A DNA stretch of 64,000 bases. Source: Methylococcales bacterium (lineage in GTDB: Bacteria > Pseudomonadota > Gammaproteobacteria > Methylococcales > Methylomonadaceae). This document shows positions 38,025 to 47,221 of this stretch, piece after piece (position 1 is the stretch's first letter; every line of letters begins with the position of its first letter). The stretch lies in NCBI GenBank assembly GCA_030949405.1, contig JAUZSN010000002.1, forward strand, positions 2,156,553-2,220,552, read 5' to 3'. The notes under the pieces are model-generated. The model worked only from the letters and a program-made list of their open reading frames with translations, did not search any database and had not been told where the DNA came from. Both the position numbers and the translations under genes were made by a program.

Positions 38025-38041
38025 TTCCTATCCCGTATATA
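38025..38041 (+). promoter_or_regulatory. Shared upstream motif, copy 4
   Basis: TTCCTATCCCGTATATA, 47 bp before the ATG of the small lipoprotein and 12 bp after the IS end. Confidence 0.6.
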
Positions 38042-38088
38042 TAAATGACATTTAAAAATTTATTTTCAGTATGGAATTGGAGTTTCTT

Positions 38089-38292
38089 ATGACGTTATTA
38101 AAATTTATCGTTTTACCCATTAGTATTTTTTTTTAACCGCGTGTTCTACCGCAGGCCCTTATGTTACTAATATTTCAAGCGATGGTGATGGCGGGATTAA
38201 TATAGAAAAATGTAAAGTAGAATACAATCCTTTTCTTGATTATATTGGCACAGGTGATTGTATAAGTAGTTCGATTCAACTATCTAAATAGG
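38089..38292 (+). pseudogene. Small lipoprotein with frameshift in a T9 tract
   Basis: Starts MTLLKFIVLPISIFF and then stops; the lipobox LTAC and mature part (CSTAGPYVTNISSDGDGGIN, EKCKVEYNPFLDYIGTGDC, SSSIQLSK) continue in the +1-related frame. The break is exactly in a run of nine T (38125-38133 region); ten or seven T would restore the protein of about 67 residues. May be a real frameshift, homopolymer phase variation or a sequencing error. It lies about 8 bp before the RCC1-like gene, in the same direction, and carries the shared promoter motif. Confidence 0.55.
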
Positions 38293-38300
38293 TGAACTTC

Positions 38301-39440
38301 ATGTTAAAAAATAAAATCAACCAAGTATTAATTTTAATGGCTTATCTGCTATTTTACAGTTTATCCAGTGTTTACGCAGGCAGTACGTTGAGTGCGGGTG
38401 CGAATCATGTTTGTGGAGTTAAAGAAGATAATACCTTAGTGTGTTGGGGAGATAATAGTCAAAATCAAGTTGATCCGCCTGACGGGACGTTTACCGAAGT
38501 CAGTGCGGGGTTTAATTTTAATTGTGCGTTAAGTACGGATGGTTCAGTTTCTTGTTGGGGTGAAGATACATCAGGGGAAACGTCACCGCCTCCAGGGCAA
38601 TTTATTCAAGTGGAAGTCGGTGGAAAACATGCCTGTGCGTTAAAAGAAAATGGTTCACCGATTTGTTGGGGCGCGAATGATAGCAGTCAGGTGTCTTATC
38701 CTCCGGGGCCTTTTCAACAATTAACATTAGGCGATGCCCATAGTTGTGGTTTAAAACCTGATGGTACGGTGGAATGTTGGGGCGATGGTGAAAGTGGTCA
38801 AGCGAATATTGCAGCGGATACGTTTAAATCTATTGTTGCGGGTTATAAAACGACTTGTGGAATTATGACCGATGGGGTGGCTATTTGTTGGGGGCAAACT
38901 AATCAGTCTTATGGTTATTTGACGCAAATTGATTATGGGGTTATTTCTTTTCTAGGGAGAAAATCAAACACTTCTAATGATCCAATTTTTTGTGGTTTAA
39001 AAACAGATGGCTCTATTAGTTGCCCTTCATTAGAAACCGTTCCTAGTGGTGTGTTTAGTTATGTTTCTACTGGAGGAAATTCTGAATGTATAAGTGATTG
39101 TAGTAGATCATCTATATCTAAACAATGGCATGTATTTAAAAGTTTTGCTTGTGGAATCCGAGAAAACGGCGTAATTGCCTGTTGGGGAGAAAATAATCTT
39201 GAACGGGCGACCCCACCTGTTGGCGTATTATTAAAACAACCGTCAGAATTTACAGCACCATCAGCTTATGCCTCTTGTAGTAATACAGGCATTGATTCAA
39301 CGGTTAATGATGATCTTTCAATTCGGATTAATAAATTACGCTACCAAAATTCAAATTTATACGCGAATTTCATTTTTGCAGGTAAAAATGAAAAGGGTAA
39401 ATTAACGTGGGTATTGGATACTTTTGGTGATAATCCATAA
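38301..39440 (+). CDS. Secreted RCC1-repeat protein
   Basis: About 379 residues. Signal peptide (VLILMAYLLFYSLSSVYA), then six or more RCC1/BLIP-II-like repeats with the recurring pattern C-G/A-x-x-x-x-G-x-x-x-CWG: VCWGDN, SCWGED, ICWGAN, ECWGDG, ICWGQT, ACWGEN. Paired Cys in each repeat suit an oxidising, exported location. RCC1-type proteins form beta-propellers that bind other proteins. I choose ATG 38301 with AGGTGAAC as ribosome site; a GTG 9 bases upstream is also in frame. Downstream is a terminator. Confidence 0.75.
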   Translation: MLKNKINQVLILMAYLLFYSLSSVYAGSTLSAGANHVCGVKEDNTLVCWGDNSQNQVDPPDGTFTEVSAGFNFNCALSTDGSVSCWGEDTSGETSPPPGQFIQVEVGGKHACALKENGSPICWGANDSSQVSYPPGPFQQLTLGDAHSCGLKPDGTVECWGDGESGQANIAADTFKSIVAGYKTTCGIMTDGVAICWGQTNQSYGYLTQIDYGVISFLGRKSNTSNDPIFCGLKTDGSISCPSLETVPSGVFSYVSTGGNSECISDCSRSSISKQWHVFKSFACGIRENGVIACWGENNLERATPPVGVLLKQPSEFTAPSAYASCSNTGIDSTVNDDLSIRINKLRYQNSNLYANFIFAGKNEKGKLTWVLDTFGDNP

Positions 39441-39450
39441 TAAAATAGAT

Positions 39451-39488
39451 GAGGTTTTTCTCATTAAACCGTAAAACCTCTTTTTTTT
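39451..39488 (+). terminator. Intrinsic terminator after the RCC1-like gene
   Basis: 8-bp stem GAGGTTTT / AAAACCTC with a 14-nt loop and eight T. Confidence 0.8.
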
Positions 39489-39508
39489 ATTTAAACTTAG
39501 GAAATAAA

Positions 39509-41045
39509 ATGTCTCAAACAGCACTTTCAGGTGATGAACGTATTGATGCTCTTTTAAGTACACTTTCATGGAGTGAGATCAATGGTCAGGGCGTTAATTT
39601 AACCTATAGTTTTCCCACTGAAAACTCCACATGGGTTGATAATTATAGCGGGGATGAACCGTTTGAACCCAATGACATCTACTTTTTAACCCCCCGAAGA
39701 GCAAGAATGGGTCAGGGAGGCTTTGCAGCAATGGGCAAATGTGGCCAATATTAATTTTATTGAAGTTCAAGAACCCCATACACAGGGGGACATGCGCTTT
39801 ACATTTAGTTCCCTTATTGATGACAAGGATGCCGTCGGTTATTCTCCCAGCCCAGCGGGTATTTTTTTTGAAAGCAGTGGTGATGTTTGGATTAATCCTG
39901 ATGTTAGTGATTTACAAATAGGTTCGCCAGGATTTTTAGCATTAGTGCATCAAATAGGGTTTGCTTTAGGCTTAAAACCCACTAATGAGATGAATGAAAT
40001 GAATGATGAAGCCTTATTTGGGCTTGAGGATACCAGTCAATATACGATCATGTCGGATAATGCGTATGAAGAAGCGGGCTGGCAAGAAGGCCCATTCCTC
40101 GTAGAACCCGTCGCACCGATGCTTTATGATATTTTAGCCATTCAATTTTTATATGGAAAAAATATCACTACGAATAGTAATGATACACTCTATCAATACC
40201 CTGAAGGGTCTGTTTTAGAAACGGTTTGGGATACGGGCGGCATTGATACCTTTGATTTATCCAATCAAAACTTAGATTCAATCATTAACTTGAATGCAGG
40301 GGAGTTTAGTTCTATTGGTGATATTGTTTATGAAATGAATAATAACGGTGAGTTAAACCCTATTTCTCAAGTGGCGGTGGATAATATTACGATTGCTTAC
40401 GGCGTTGAAATTGAAAATGCTATCGGCGGTAATGGTGACGATGAAATTATAGGAAATCATCTTGCCAATAGGATAATAGGCGGAAATGGGGATGATTATA
40501 TTGAGGGAAACAAGGGCATTGATACGGTGATTTATACTGAAAACAGTGACCTCTATACGATAGAAACCAATGAAAACACACTTTTTATTACGCTTAATGA
40601 TTCATCCAATGAAACGGATACCTTGGATGGAATAGAACGCCTACAATTTAATGATGTAACCCTCGCTATGGACATTAATGGCAATGCAGGTCAGGCGTAT
40701 CGACTTTATCAAGCCGCCTTTAATCGAACGCCTGATAAAAATGGTTTGGGATTTTGGATTGATTCGCTTGATAAAGGTGAATCACTTGAAAAGGTGAGTG
40801 TAGGCTTTATTCAAAGTCAAGAATTTTCAAGCTTGTATGGTGAAAATTTGACCGATAATTTATTTTTAAGTTCGCTTTATAATAATGTTTTACATCGTGA
40901 ATTGGATGCAGAAGGCGGGAGTTTTTGGATGAATCAATTACAAGTTCAGCCCAGAGAAAATGTGTTAATTGGTTTTAGTGAAAGTAACGAAAATCAATTA
41001 CAAATCATTGGTGATATTCAAAATGGAATTGAGCTGATTACCTAA
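39509..41045 (+). pseudogene. Serralysin-like M10 protein with lost zinc site and a C6 frameshift
   Basis: Starts MSQTALSGDERIDALLSTLS with WSEINGQGVNLTYSF, typical of the serralysin N-terminus. In a run of six C (39690-39695) the frame shifts; with one C less it reads LTPEEQEWVREALQQWANVA and continues to 41045. The metal motif HEIGHALGL is replaced by HQIGFALGL, so the catalytic Glu and the second zinc His are lost. Then come RTX-type calcium repeats (GGNGDDEIIGN, GGNGDDYIEGN) and a DUF4214 domain (YRLYQAAFNRTPDKNGLGFW). No signal peptide, as expected for type I secretion. Likely an exported, non-proteolytic relative, now frameshifted or mis-sequenced. Confidence 0.7.
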
Positions 41046-41105
41046 TTTTTTAAGTGGGTTATTAGTAGGGGGGGTTGCAGACCTCGATAATTTTGCATTC
41101 ATCTG

Positions 41106-41135
41106 CTGGGTTTCGCGATCGCTCTACCCAGCCTA
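41106..41135. repeat. Dispersed palindromic repeat, copy 2
   Basis: CTGGGTTTCGCGATCGCTCT followed by ACCCAGCCTA; same element as 15078-15108. Confidence 0.55.
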
Positions 41136-41206
41136 TAAAACACATTTTTTAGTTTGTACCTAATGTTCGGAGGCGATTAAACTTGCCTTCCTAAGTTGGG
41201 TGGTCT

Positions 41207-42535
41207 TTATTTGTTTTTATTAATGGGGGTTGATTGATACAGCGCGTAAGCCCCTAAACGCATTTGATGGGCGCGGCCTAATTTTTCCTTGGTAAAATCA
41301 ATGCTAAATTGTTGTTTTAACTGCTTACCATCCCAATGATAAAGTTTAAAAAATTGTTCGTTATCATTCCCTTTTTTATCCCAATTCGCTAACAAGGAGG
41401 TGGTGTAATATAAACGCTTTCCATCCCAACTGGATGAAACCATGTTAACCTGCTTGCCAATTTTTTGTTCAAAAACTTGTTTTGGGTTAAACGGATCTTT
41501 AATATCAAATGCGCGCGTTTTACCATCCATAAAGGTGTTGACCCATAAAAGATTGTCATTACTTTGTATGGAAATATCAACAGGTAGGGGAATTTTGCTG
41601 GGGTCTCCAATATCTGCGACCGCTTTAGATTGCCATTCTCCTTTTTTATCTTCATAAATAAGCCAAATTTTAGAGGTTAAGGCCGTTGTTGTGAAACAAT
41701 AATTGTGATTAGGATTCCATGCACAGCGAATCTCTAAAGGCGCACCTGGAACGTCTAATATTTTTTTAGGTTGTTTGGTGTGTAAATCCCATTGCACCAC
41801 GGTATTACCAAAATGCTTCATCGCTTCTTTATCATTTAAAAGCTTACCCAAATCCATCATGTAATTTGACCATCCTGTAAATGAGGAGGTTAACATGACA
41901 TTTTTTCGGGGTAAAACGCGGACATCATAGCCATAACCATCGGCATACGATCCACTTTTAATCGCCCCTTTTAAATCACTATCGGTAGGGGTCCAATGGG
42001 TGGCAATGTACTCACCGGCATTGTTATATTCAACTAATCCTGTCCGTCCGCCATGATCTTTGTTATTCGATAATCCTGTAATCATCATTCGACCCGGTAA
42101 GGCATAGGTGGTGTGCGGTCCAACAACGCCCCCACTTTTTTTAACAAAATCGGTAATGGTTTTGGTCAGTTTAGGTTTGGCTGGGTTGGTGTGAACATCA
42201 AAAATAAAAATTTTATTAGTATCTAATCCACCCGCCCAAAGATAATGCCGATCATCGGTAAATCCTGAGTGATGTGCTTCATTACGTCCACCAACGGATA
42301 AACTCGCAATGACTGTTCCATAATTTTTTGATTTGGGGTTAACATCAATGGTGACTAATTTATCTTGTTCATCCCCTAATCCTTCGACTCCTAATGTCCA
42401 GACATAAACAAAATCTTCTTGTCCTGTGATTTTTGCCATGTAGGGGGATTGGCAGGTTTCATCCGCATAGGCGTTATTAAAGCTAATGGGCGTGAATGTG
42501 AATAAACAGGCAGCTAGTAAGGGTTTTATTTTCAT
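41207..42535 (-). CDS. mtoX: Methanethiol oxidase (SBP56 family)
   Basis: 442 residues with a signal peptide (LLAACLFTFTPISFNNAYA), so periplasmic. It matches the selenium-binding protein 56 family: TLGVEGLGDEQDKLVTIDV near the start, GGRNEAHHSGFTDDRHYLWA with clustered His, GPHTTYALPGRMMI and the C-terminal GRAHQMRLG. Bacterial members with signal peptides are copper-containing methanethiol oxidases that yield formaldehyde, sulfide and peroxide. In known mtoX loci, SCO1/mauG-like genes help copper loading; none is visible here. It has no operon partners; the next 545 bp upstream are non-coding. Confidence 0.85.
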   Translation of the reverse strand: MKIKPLLAACLFTFTPISFNNAYADETCQSPYMAKITGQEDFVYVWTLGVEGLGDEQDKLVTIDVNPKSKNYGTVIASLSVGGRNEAHHSGFTDDRHYLWAGGLDTNKIFIFDVHTNPAKPKLTKTITDFVKKSGGVVGPHTTYALPGRMMITGLSNNKDHGGRTGLVEYNNAGEYIATHWTPTDSDLKGAIKSGSYADGYGYDVRVLPRKNVMLTSSFTGWSNYMMDLGKLLNDKEAMKHFGNTVVQWDLHTKQPKKILDVPGAPLEIRCAWNPNHNYCFTTTALTSKIWLIYEDKKGEWQSKAVADIGDPSKIPLPVDISIQSNDNLLWVNTFMDGKTRAFDIKDPFNPKQVFEQKIGKQVNMVSSSWDGKRLYYTTSLLANWDKKGNDNEQFFKLYHWDGKQLKQQFSIDFTKEKLGRAHQMRLGAYALYQSTPINKNK

Positions 42536-43080
42536 GGGGTCTTCCTCGAGTGTAAATATGACCAGTCGTATTTAGTTTAGACTAAGATTGACAGGATAAA
42601 GAGATTAACCTGAAAAAGCTAGTAAATTTATTGGAATTTAATTGAGAGGGAAGAGTGGGTTGTCGTTGAAAAAAGGATACAAATAGAAGGGAAAATCAGC
42701 GAAACGTTACGCACATTAGCATCAGCTATCTTAAATAGTCTATAAAAAGGTTTGGAATACAAAACGTGTTTTGTATTCCAGCTTTTAGCATAACCTTAAA
42801 ATTATTGGCATACTTCATTTAGCTTAAAAGTAGTTTACACTTTATTCCTAAAAAATAGTGGGGAGTAAAATAGCGTTAGCTATTTTCGTGATTCGCCAAC
42901 AGCTAAAGCTATTGGACTCCGATTTAAACTGTAAACTGAAAAATGAAGGATGCCAAATTATTTTATAGATCACCACAAAAAAGTGATAGTAAGGAGTTAA
43001 GTTATCAATAATTGTGTTTATGAGTAAGGATTGGACGCAGTAATAAAGATTAAGGTATTAATTTTTTAGGGTGCCTTTAT
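42536..43080. other. Non-coding stretch with palindromes
   Basis: 545 bp between mtoX and mgtE. It contains the perfect palindrome at 42754-42779 and a hairpin AAAATAGC-GTTA-GCTATTTT near 42870, both REP-like. I see no gene, tRNA or obvious promoter beyond these. Confidence 0.5.
42754..42779. repeat. Perfect 26-bp palindrome
   Basis: GGAATACAAAAC-GT-GTTTTGTATTCC, 12-bp arms without mismatch. No T tract directly follows. Could be an operator or a REP-like hairpin. Confidence 0.55.
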
Positions 43081-44448
43081 TTATAATAAAAATAAGGTTG
43101 CTAATCCTAAAAAGGCCATAAAACCAATAACATCGGTAACTGTTGTTAATAATACACCCCCTGCCAATGCAGGATCGATGCCCACTTTATCTAAGGCTAA
43201 TGGAATGGTTGCTCCTGCGAGCGCGGCACAAATTAAGTTAATGACCATTGCACTACCTAATAAGAGACCTAAACTCATACTTTGAAACCAAAGTCCTGCA
43301 ATGATGGCGACAACAATAGCCCATAATACGCCGTTAACAACCCCGATAGAAAGCTCTTTGGCTAAAATTCTACCTGCATTGGCATCATTAACTTGCTTGA
43401 GGGCGATTCCTCGAATCACAAGCGTGAGCGTTTGGCTCCCTGCAATTCCGCCCATACTCGCAACAATCGGCATTAGTACGGCGAGAGCGACAATTTGATC
43501 TATGGTTGCTTCAAAAAGTCCAATGACCCACGCGGCTAAAAAGGCGGTGCATAAATTAATCCCTAACCATACGGCCCGTCGTCGCGCGCTGACAGCAACA
43601 GGGGCAAACATGTCTTGTTCTTCATCTAAGCCCACACGGCTCAGTAAGGAATGGCCTTCTTCATTACGAATAATATTAATGACATTATCTATGGTAATTT
43701 GTCCTAAAATCAGTCCTTCTTCGGATAAAACAGGGGCTGACAATAGGTCTCGTTGTTCAAAGAGTAAGGCTACATCGGAGACAGGCATTTGATACGGAAT
43801 TCCATTTTCATCACTGTTCATTACTTCCGATACTTTTAAATGACCTTCTTTGATCAGCAAATGAGTAATGGGTAATAAACCTTGAAAATGATTGTTACGA
43901 TCAACAACAATTAAGCTATCCGTTGTTTCGGGCATTTTTCCACGTTTGTGTAAATAGCGAGAAACGACACTCAGTGAAACGTCGGCTCTAATCGTTAACA
44001 CCTCTAAAGACATGATACCTCCTGCGGTATCATCATCATGTGATAAGGCCGATTTAAGGCGGGTACGTTCAACGTCAGCAATTGAATCAAAGACTTGAGA
44101 TAATAACGGTTCAGGTAACGTATGCAATAAATCGAGCATATCATCGGATTCAAGATTTTCAGTCGCTTTGATTAAATCTTTTCGATCCGTAATTTTAATT
44201 AACCCCGTGGCAACTTCAACATGGAGTTTTACTAAAATTTCCCCCATAACGTTAGGAGGGATAACAGACCAAATTTGTTTCCGCTGAAAAGGTTCTAATG
44301 ATTCAATAATATGCGCGGTTTCAGCGGGGTAAATTGAATGAATGAAGTTTCTAATTTCTAAAATAGAACCATTTTTTAAAAGTTCTATAATGTATTCTAA
44401 TTGATGTTTGTTGTGATTTCGTTTAACAGTTATAGGCATAATGGACAC
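43081..44448 (-). CDS. mgtE: Magnesium transporter MgtE
   Basis: 455 residues. N-terminal MgtE_N domain (LLKNGSILEIRNFIHSIYPA, LEPFQRKQIWSVIPP), a pair of CBS domains (from about residue 140 to 265; KVSEVMNSDENGIPYQMPVS) and a C-terminal domain of five membrane segments with PIVASMGGIAGSQTLTLVIR, the conserved pore sequence. The CBS and N domains gate the channel by Mg2+. It lies 26 bp after rapZ on the same strand. Confidence 0.94.
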   Translation of the reverse strand: MSIMPITVKRNHNKHQLEYIIELLKNGSILEIRNFIHSIYPAETAHIIESLEPFQRKQIWSVIPPNVMGEILVKLHVEVATGLIKITDRKDLIKATENLESDDMLDLLHTLPEPLLSQVFDSIADVERTRLKSALSHDDDTAGGIMSLEVLTIRADVSLSVVSRYLHKRGKMPETTDSLIVVDRNNHFQGLLPITHLLIKEGHLKVSEVMNSDENGIPYQMPVSDVALLFEQRDLLSAPVLSEEGLILGQITIDNVINIIRNEEGHSLLSRVGLDEEQDMFAPVAVSARRRAVWLGINLCTAFLAAWVIGLFEATIDQIVALAVLMPIVASMGGIAGSQTLTLVIRGIALKQVNDANAGRILAKELSIGVVNGVLWAIVVAIIAGLWFQSMSLGLLLGSAMVINLICAALAGATIPLALDKVGIDPALAGGVLLTTVTDVIGFMAFLGLATLFLL

Positions 44449-44474
44449 TCAAGGGTAAAGGACGAAATAAGGAC

Positions 44475-45329
44475 TTATAACTCTCGATGGCGAGTAATAA
44501 TGTTTAGGGCTTGATTTTTAAAATGATGTGCAAGTGCGTTAGCCAGATAAACAGAGCGATGCTGACCGCCTGTACAGCCAATGGCAACCGTTAAATAACT
44601 CCGATTGTCGGCTTTAAACCGAGGTGTCCAACGTTGAATAAAATGGGCAATATCTTCAAATAAATCGTTGACGTATTCTTCGGCTTGTAAAAAATCAATA
44701 ACCCCTTGATCGTTTCCATTTAATTGGCGTAAGTGGGGCGTCCAATAGGGATTAGGCAGGCTGCGCGCATCAAAGACAAAATCAGCATCTAAGGGGATTC
44801 CATATTTAAAACCAAAGGATTGGAATTGAATGGACAAATAGCGTTCATCACGATCATCTATTTGATTTTTGATTAATTCACGCAGTTGATGATAATGGGT
44901 TCGACTGGTATCAATACGAATATCAGCACAATCCGCGATAGAGCGTAACATTTCAGCTTCTTGGTGAATGGCTTCTGTGAGCGAAACTTGGGTGTTACTA
45001 AGGGGGTGTCGACGACGGGTTTCACTGTAACGTTTAAGTAAAACATTTTCGTCCGCTTGCATATAAATAATTTCGCAGTCAATATTCAATTTACGAATAA
45101 GGGTTAATTTTTCTTTGAAATTAATCAGCCCTGTGCTTTTGTTTCTAGCATCAATTCCTATGGCTGTTTTAGCATACGTTTGTTTTTCGCTCTGCATGAT
45201 TTGACTCACGAAGGTGTCTAGTAAGCTGGAAGGTAGGTTGTCGATACAATAATAACCATAATCTTCGAGTGTATCTAAAACAATACTTTTTCCAGATCCA
45301 GAGAGTCCACTGACAATTAAGAGCTTCAT
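44475..45329 (-). CDS. rapZ: RNase adapter protein RapZ
   Basis: 284 residues. Walker A GLSGSGKS at residues 8-15, FGFKYGIPLDADFVFDARSL near 175, and the C-terminal IGCTGGQHRSVYLA. In enterobacteria it guides RNase E to the GlmZ small RNA and so sets GlmS levels. Here ptsN and npr, the usual neighbours on either side, are absent. A strong inverted repeat lies between hpf and this gene. Confidence 0.94.
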   Translation of the reverse strand: MKLLIVSGLSGSGKSIVLDTLEDYGYYCIDNLPSSLLDTFVSQIMQSEKQTYAKTAIGIDARNKSTGLINFKEKLTLIRKLNIDCEIIYMQADENVLLKRYSETRRRHPLSNTQVSLTEAIHQEAEMLRSIADCADIRIDTSRTHYHQLRELIKNQIDDRDERYLSIQFQSFGFKYGIPLDADFVFDARSLPNPYWTPHLRQLNGNDQGVIDFLQAEEYVNDLFEDIAHFIQRWTPRFKADNRSYLTVAIGCTGGQHRSVYLANALAHHFKNQALNIITRHREL

Positions 45330-45357
45330 TTTTGTGGGGAGTGAAAAGGCGTTTAAA

Positions 45358-45397
45358 TTGGGTCAGAATTCAAGCTAAGATTTGAATTCTAACCCAA
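45358..45397 (-). other. Strong hairpin between hpf and rapZ
   Basis: 16-bp arms TTGGGTCAGAATTCAA / TTGAATTCTAACCCAA with one mismatch and an 8-nt loop. In the minus direction it is followed by TTTAAA, so it may act as a weak terminator or processing site where ptsN normally sits. Confidence 0.55.
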
Positions 45398-45409
45398 GGT
45401 TTGAATGTA

Positions 45410-45700
45410 TTATCTATGCTTGTTTGATTTTTCTTTATGTCGGATAATTTGACGATCAAGTTTGTCCACCATGTGATCAATAGCGGTATACATATCTTCT
45501 TGATGATCCTCTGCAAATAATTTAGCGCCACTGATTTGTACCGTTGCTTCGGCTTTTTGCTCTAATTTTTCAACCGTTAAAATAACATGTACATCGGTTA
45601 CATTATCAAAATGACGTTTTAATTTACTAATTTTATCTTCAACATGCGCTTTTAAGGCTTCTGTTACGTCTAAATGGTGACCTGTGATACTGACTTGCAT
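45410..45700 (-). CDS. hpf: Ribosome hibernation promoting factor (HPF, short form)
   Basis: 96 residues. MQVSITGHHLDVTEALKAHV, DVHVILTVEKLEQKAEATVQ and DMYTAIDHMVDKLDRQIIRHK are the HPF/YfiA fold. It binds the decoding centre of idle ribosomes. Located 38 bp after rpoN, the conserved position. Confidence 0.94.
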   Translation of the reverse strand: MQVSITGHHLDVTEALKAHVEDKISKLKRHFDNVTDVHVILTVEKLEQKAEATVQISGAKLFAEDHQEDMYTAIDHMVDKLDRQIIRHKEKSNKHR

Positions 45701-45738
45701 GGATTAATCTCCTAGTTTTAAAATGTTACTGAAAAGCA

Positions 45739-47181
45739 TCATAAGAGACGCTTTCTCTGACTTGATGAGGCAATTGCCATTGCCTCTCGATATTTAGCAA
45801 CGGTGCGTCGTGCTACTTTAATCCCTTTTTCTTTTAAGATACCTGATATTTTTTCATCGCTTAACGGTTTACTCAGCCGTTCATTGGCAATTAATTCTTT
45901 AATAAATGCCCTGATGGCGGTTGCCGAACACTCTCCGCCTTCGACGGTAGCAACATGACTGGAAAAAAAATATTTAAATTCCACAATACCATTAGGGGTA
46001 TGCATATATTTTTGGGTGGTGACTCTTGAAATTGTGGACTCATGAAGTTCAAGTTCATCCGCAATATTCCTAAGTACCATCGGTTTCATCGCAATTGCAC
46101 CGTACTCTAAAAATTCTGTTTGTTTTTCGATAATACATTTTGCAACCCGCAATAAGGTATTATTTCGTCCTTGTAAACTTTTAATAAACCATTTGGCTTC
46201 CTGCAAATGTTCTTTCATGTGGGTGTTATCTCGACTGTTATCGGCGCGTTTAATCATTCCCGAATAAAAAGGGTTTATTTTTAGTCTTGGCGCAATATCA
46301 GGGTTAAGATCAACCAGCCACTTATTTTTACGTTTTGTTACAAAAATATCAGGAATAACATAGCCTAAATCAACACTTTGTATTTGTGTTCCCGGTTTAG
46401 GGTCTAGATTTCTAATGAGCGCAATAACCTGTTCTAACTGTATTTCGGTTAGCTTTAATTTTTTAATTAATTTTACTTTTTCTTGAGCGGCTAATAAGTC
46501 AAGATGGTGCCTAACCAGTTCTAATGCGCTTTCTTTATAGGGTGTAGATGGGGGTAATGCCCGTAATTGCAAGTCTAAGCAATCACTTAAATTAACCGCT
46601 GCAACCCCTGTCGGTTCAAAATTTTGAATTTGATGTAATACGGCCATTAATTCATCAAATTCTAAGTCATCTATTTGTTTGTTTAATCCTTGATAGATTT
46701 CTTCTGGACTGATACTTAAATGACCGTTTTGATTAACGGCATCAATAATAGCAATCGCTACGGCATGATCTTTTGCGGATAGCGGGCATAATTCTAACTG
46801 CCATAATAGATGTTCATGTAAGGTTTCCGCTTTACTTTGTTGCGCTTCAAAATCAGGGGTCTCCGCGATCGAACTTTGTGTGGTCGGGGTGGCTTGACTG
46901 TCATAAATATCATCCCAAGTAGAGTCAGTAGGGAGTTCCTCAGGAATATCGGTTGATAATGCCTCTACGTTCACTTCATCAGCGGTTTCTTTTTTTTCAT
47001 TAGCGGAAAGGTCACTTTTAAGGGACTCTTCTTCCTCCTCTAACATCATGTTTGAATCTAATGCTTGCTGAATTTCTTGTTGTAAATCAAGTGTCGATAA
47101 CTGCAATAACTTAATAGCTTGTTGCAATTGTGGCGTCATCGTAAGCTGCTGACTCATGCCCAGCTGTAAAGATTGCTTCAT
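45739..47181 (-). CDS. rpoN: RNA polymerase sigma-54 factor
   Basis: 480 residues. Region I is Gln-rich (LGMSQQLTMTPQLQQAIKLL), followed by an acidic linker, a core-binding region, the helix-turn-helix (LHESTISRVTTQKYMHTPNG) and the RpoN box ARRTVAKYREAM near the C-terminus. It recognises -24/-12 promoters; one such site precedes the pilin gene in this window. Confidence 0.96.
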   Translation of the reverse strand: MKQSLQLGMSQQLTMTPQLQQAIKLLQLSTLDLQQEIQQALDSNMMLEEEEESLKSDLSANEKKETADEVNVEALSTDIPEELPTDSTWDDIYDSQATPTTQSSIAETPDFEAQQSKAETLHEHLLWQLELCPLSAKDHAVAIAIIDAVNQNGHLSISPEEIYQGLNKQIDDLEFDELMAVLHQIQNFEPTGVAAVNLSDCLDLQLRALPPSTPYKESALELVRHHLDLLAAQEKVKLIKKLKLTEIQLEQVIALIRNLDPKPGTQIQSVDLGYVIPDIFVTKRKNKWLVDLNPDIAPRLKINPFYSGMIKRADNSRDNTHMKEHLQEAKWFIKSLQGRNNTLLRVAKCIIEKQTEFLEYGAIAMKPMVLRNIADELELHESTISRVTTQKYMHTPNGIVEFKYFFSSHVATVEGGECSATAIRAFIKELIANERLSKPLSDEKISGILKEKGIKVARRTVAKYREAMAIASSSQRKRLL

Positions 47182-47221
47182 CGTATTTTTAAAGGAGTCA
47201 TTAGATTAACGATTCAAAAAC

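Noticed and set aside
42754..42779. Perfect palindrome considered as an intrinsic terminator of mgtE or mtoX
   Set aside because: It is over 300 bp upstream of the mgtE stop and lies 5' of mtoX; no T tract follows.
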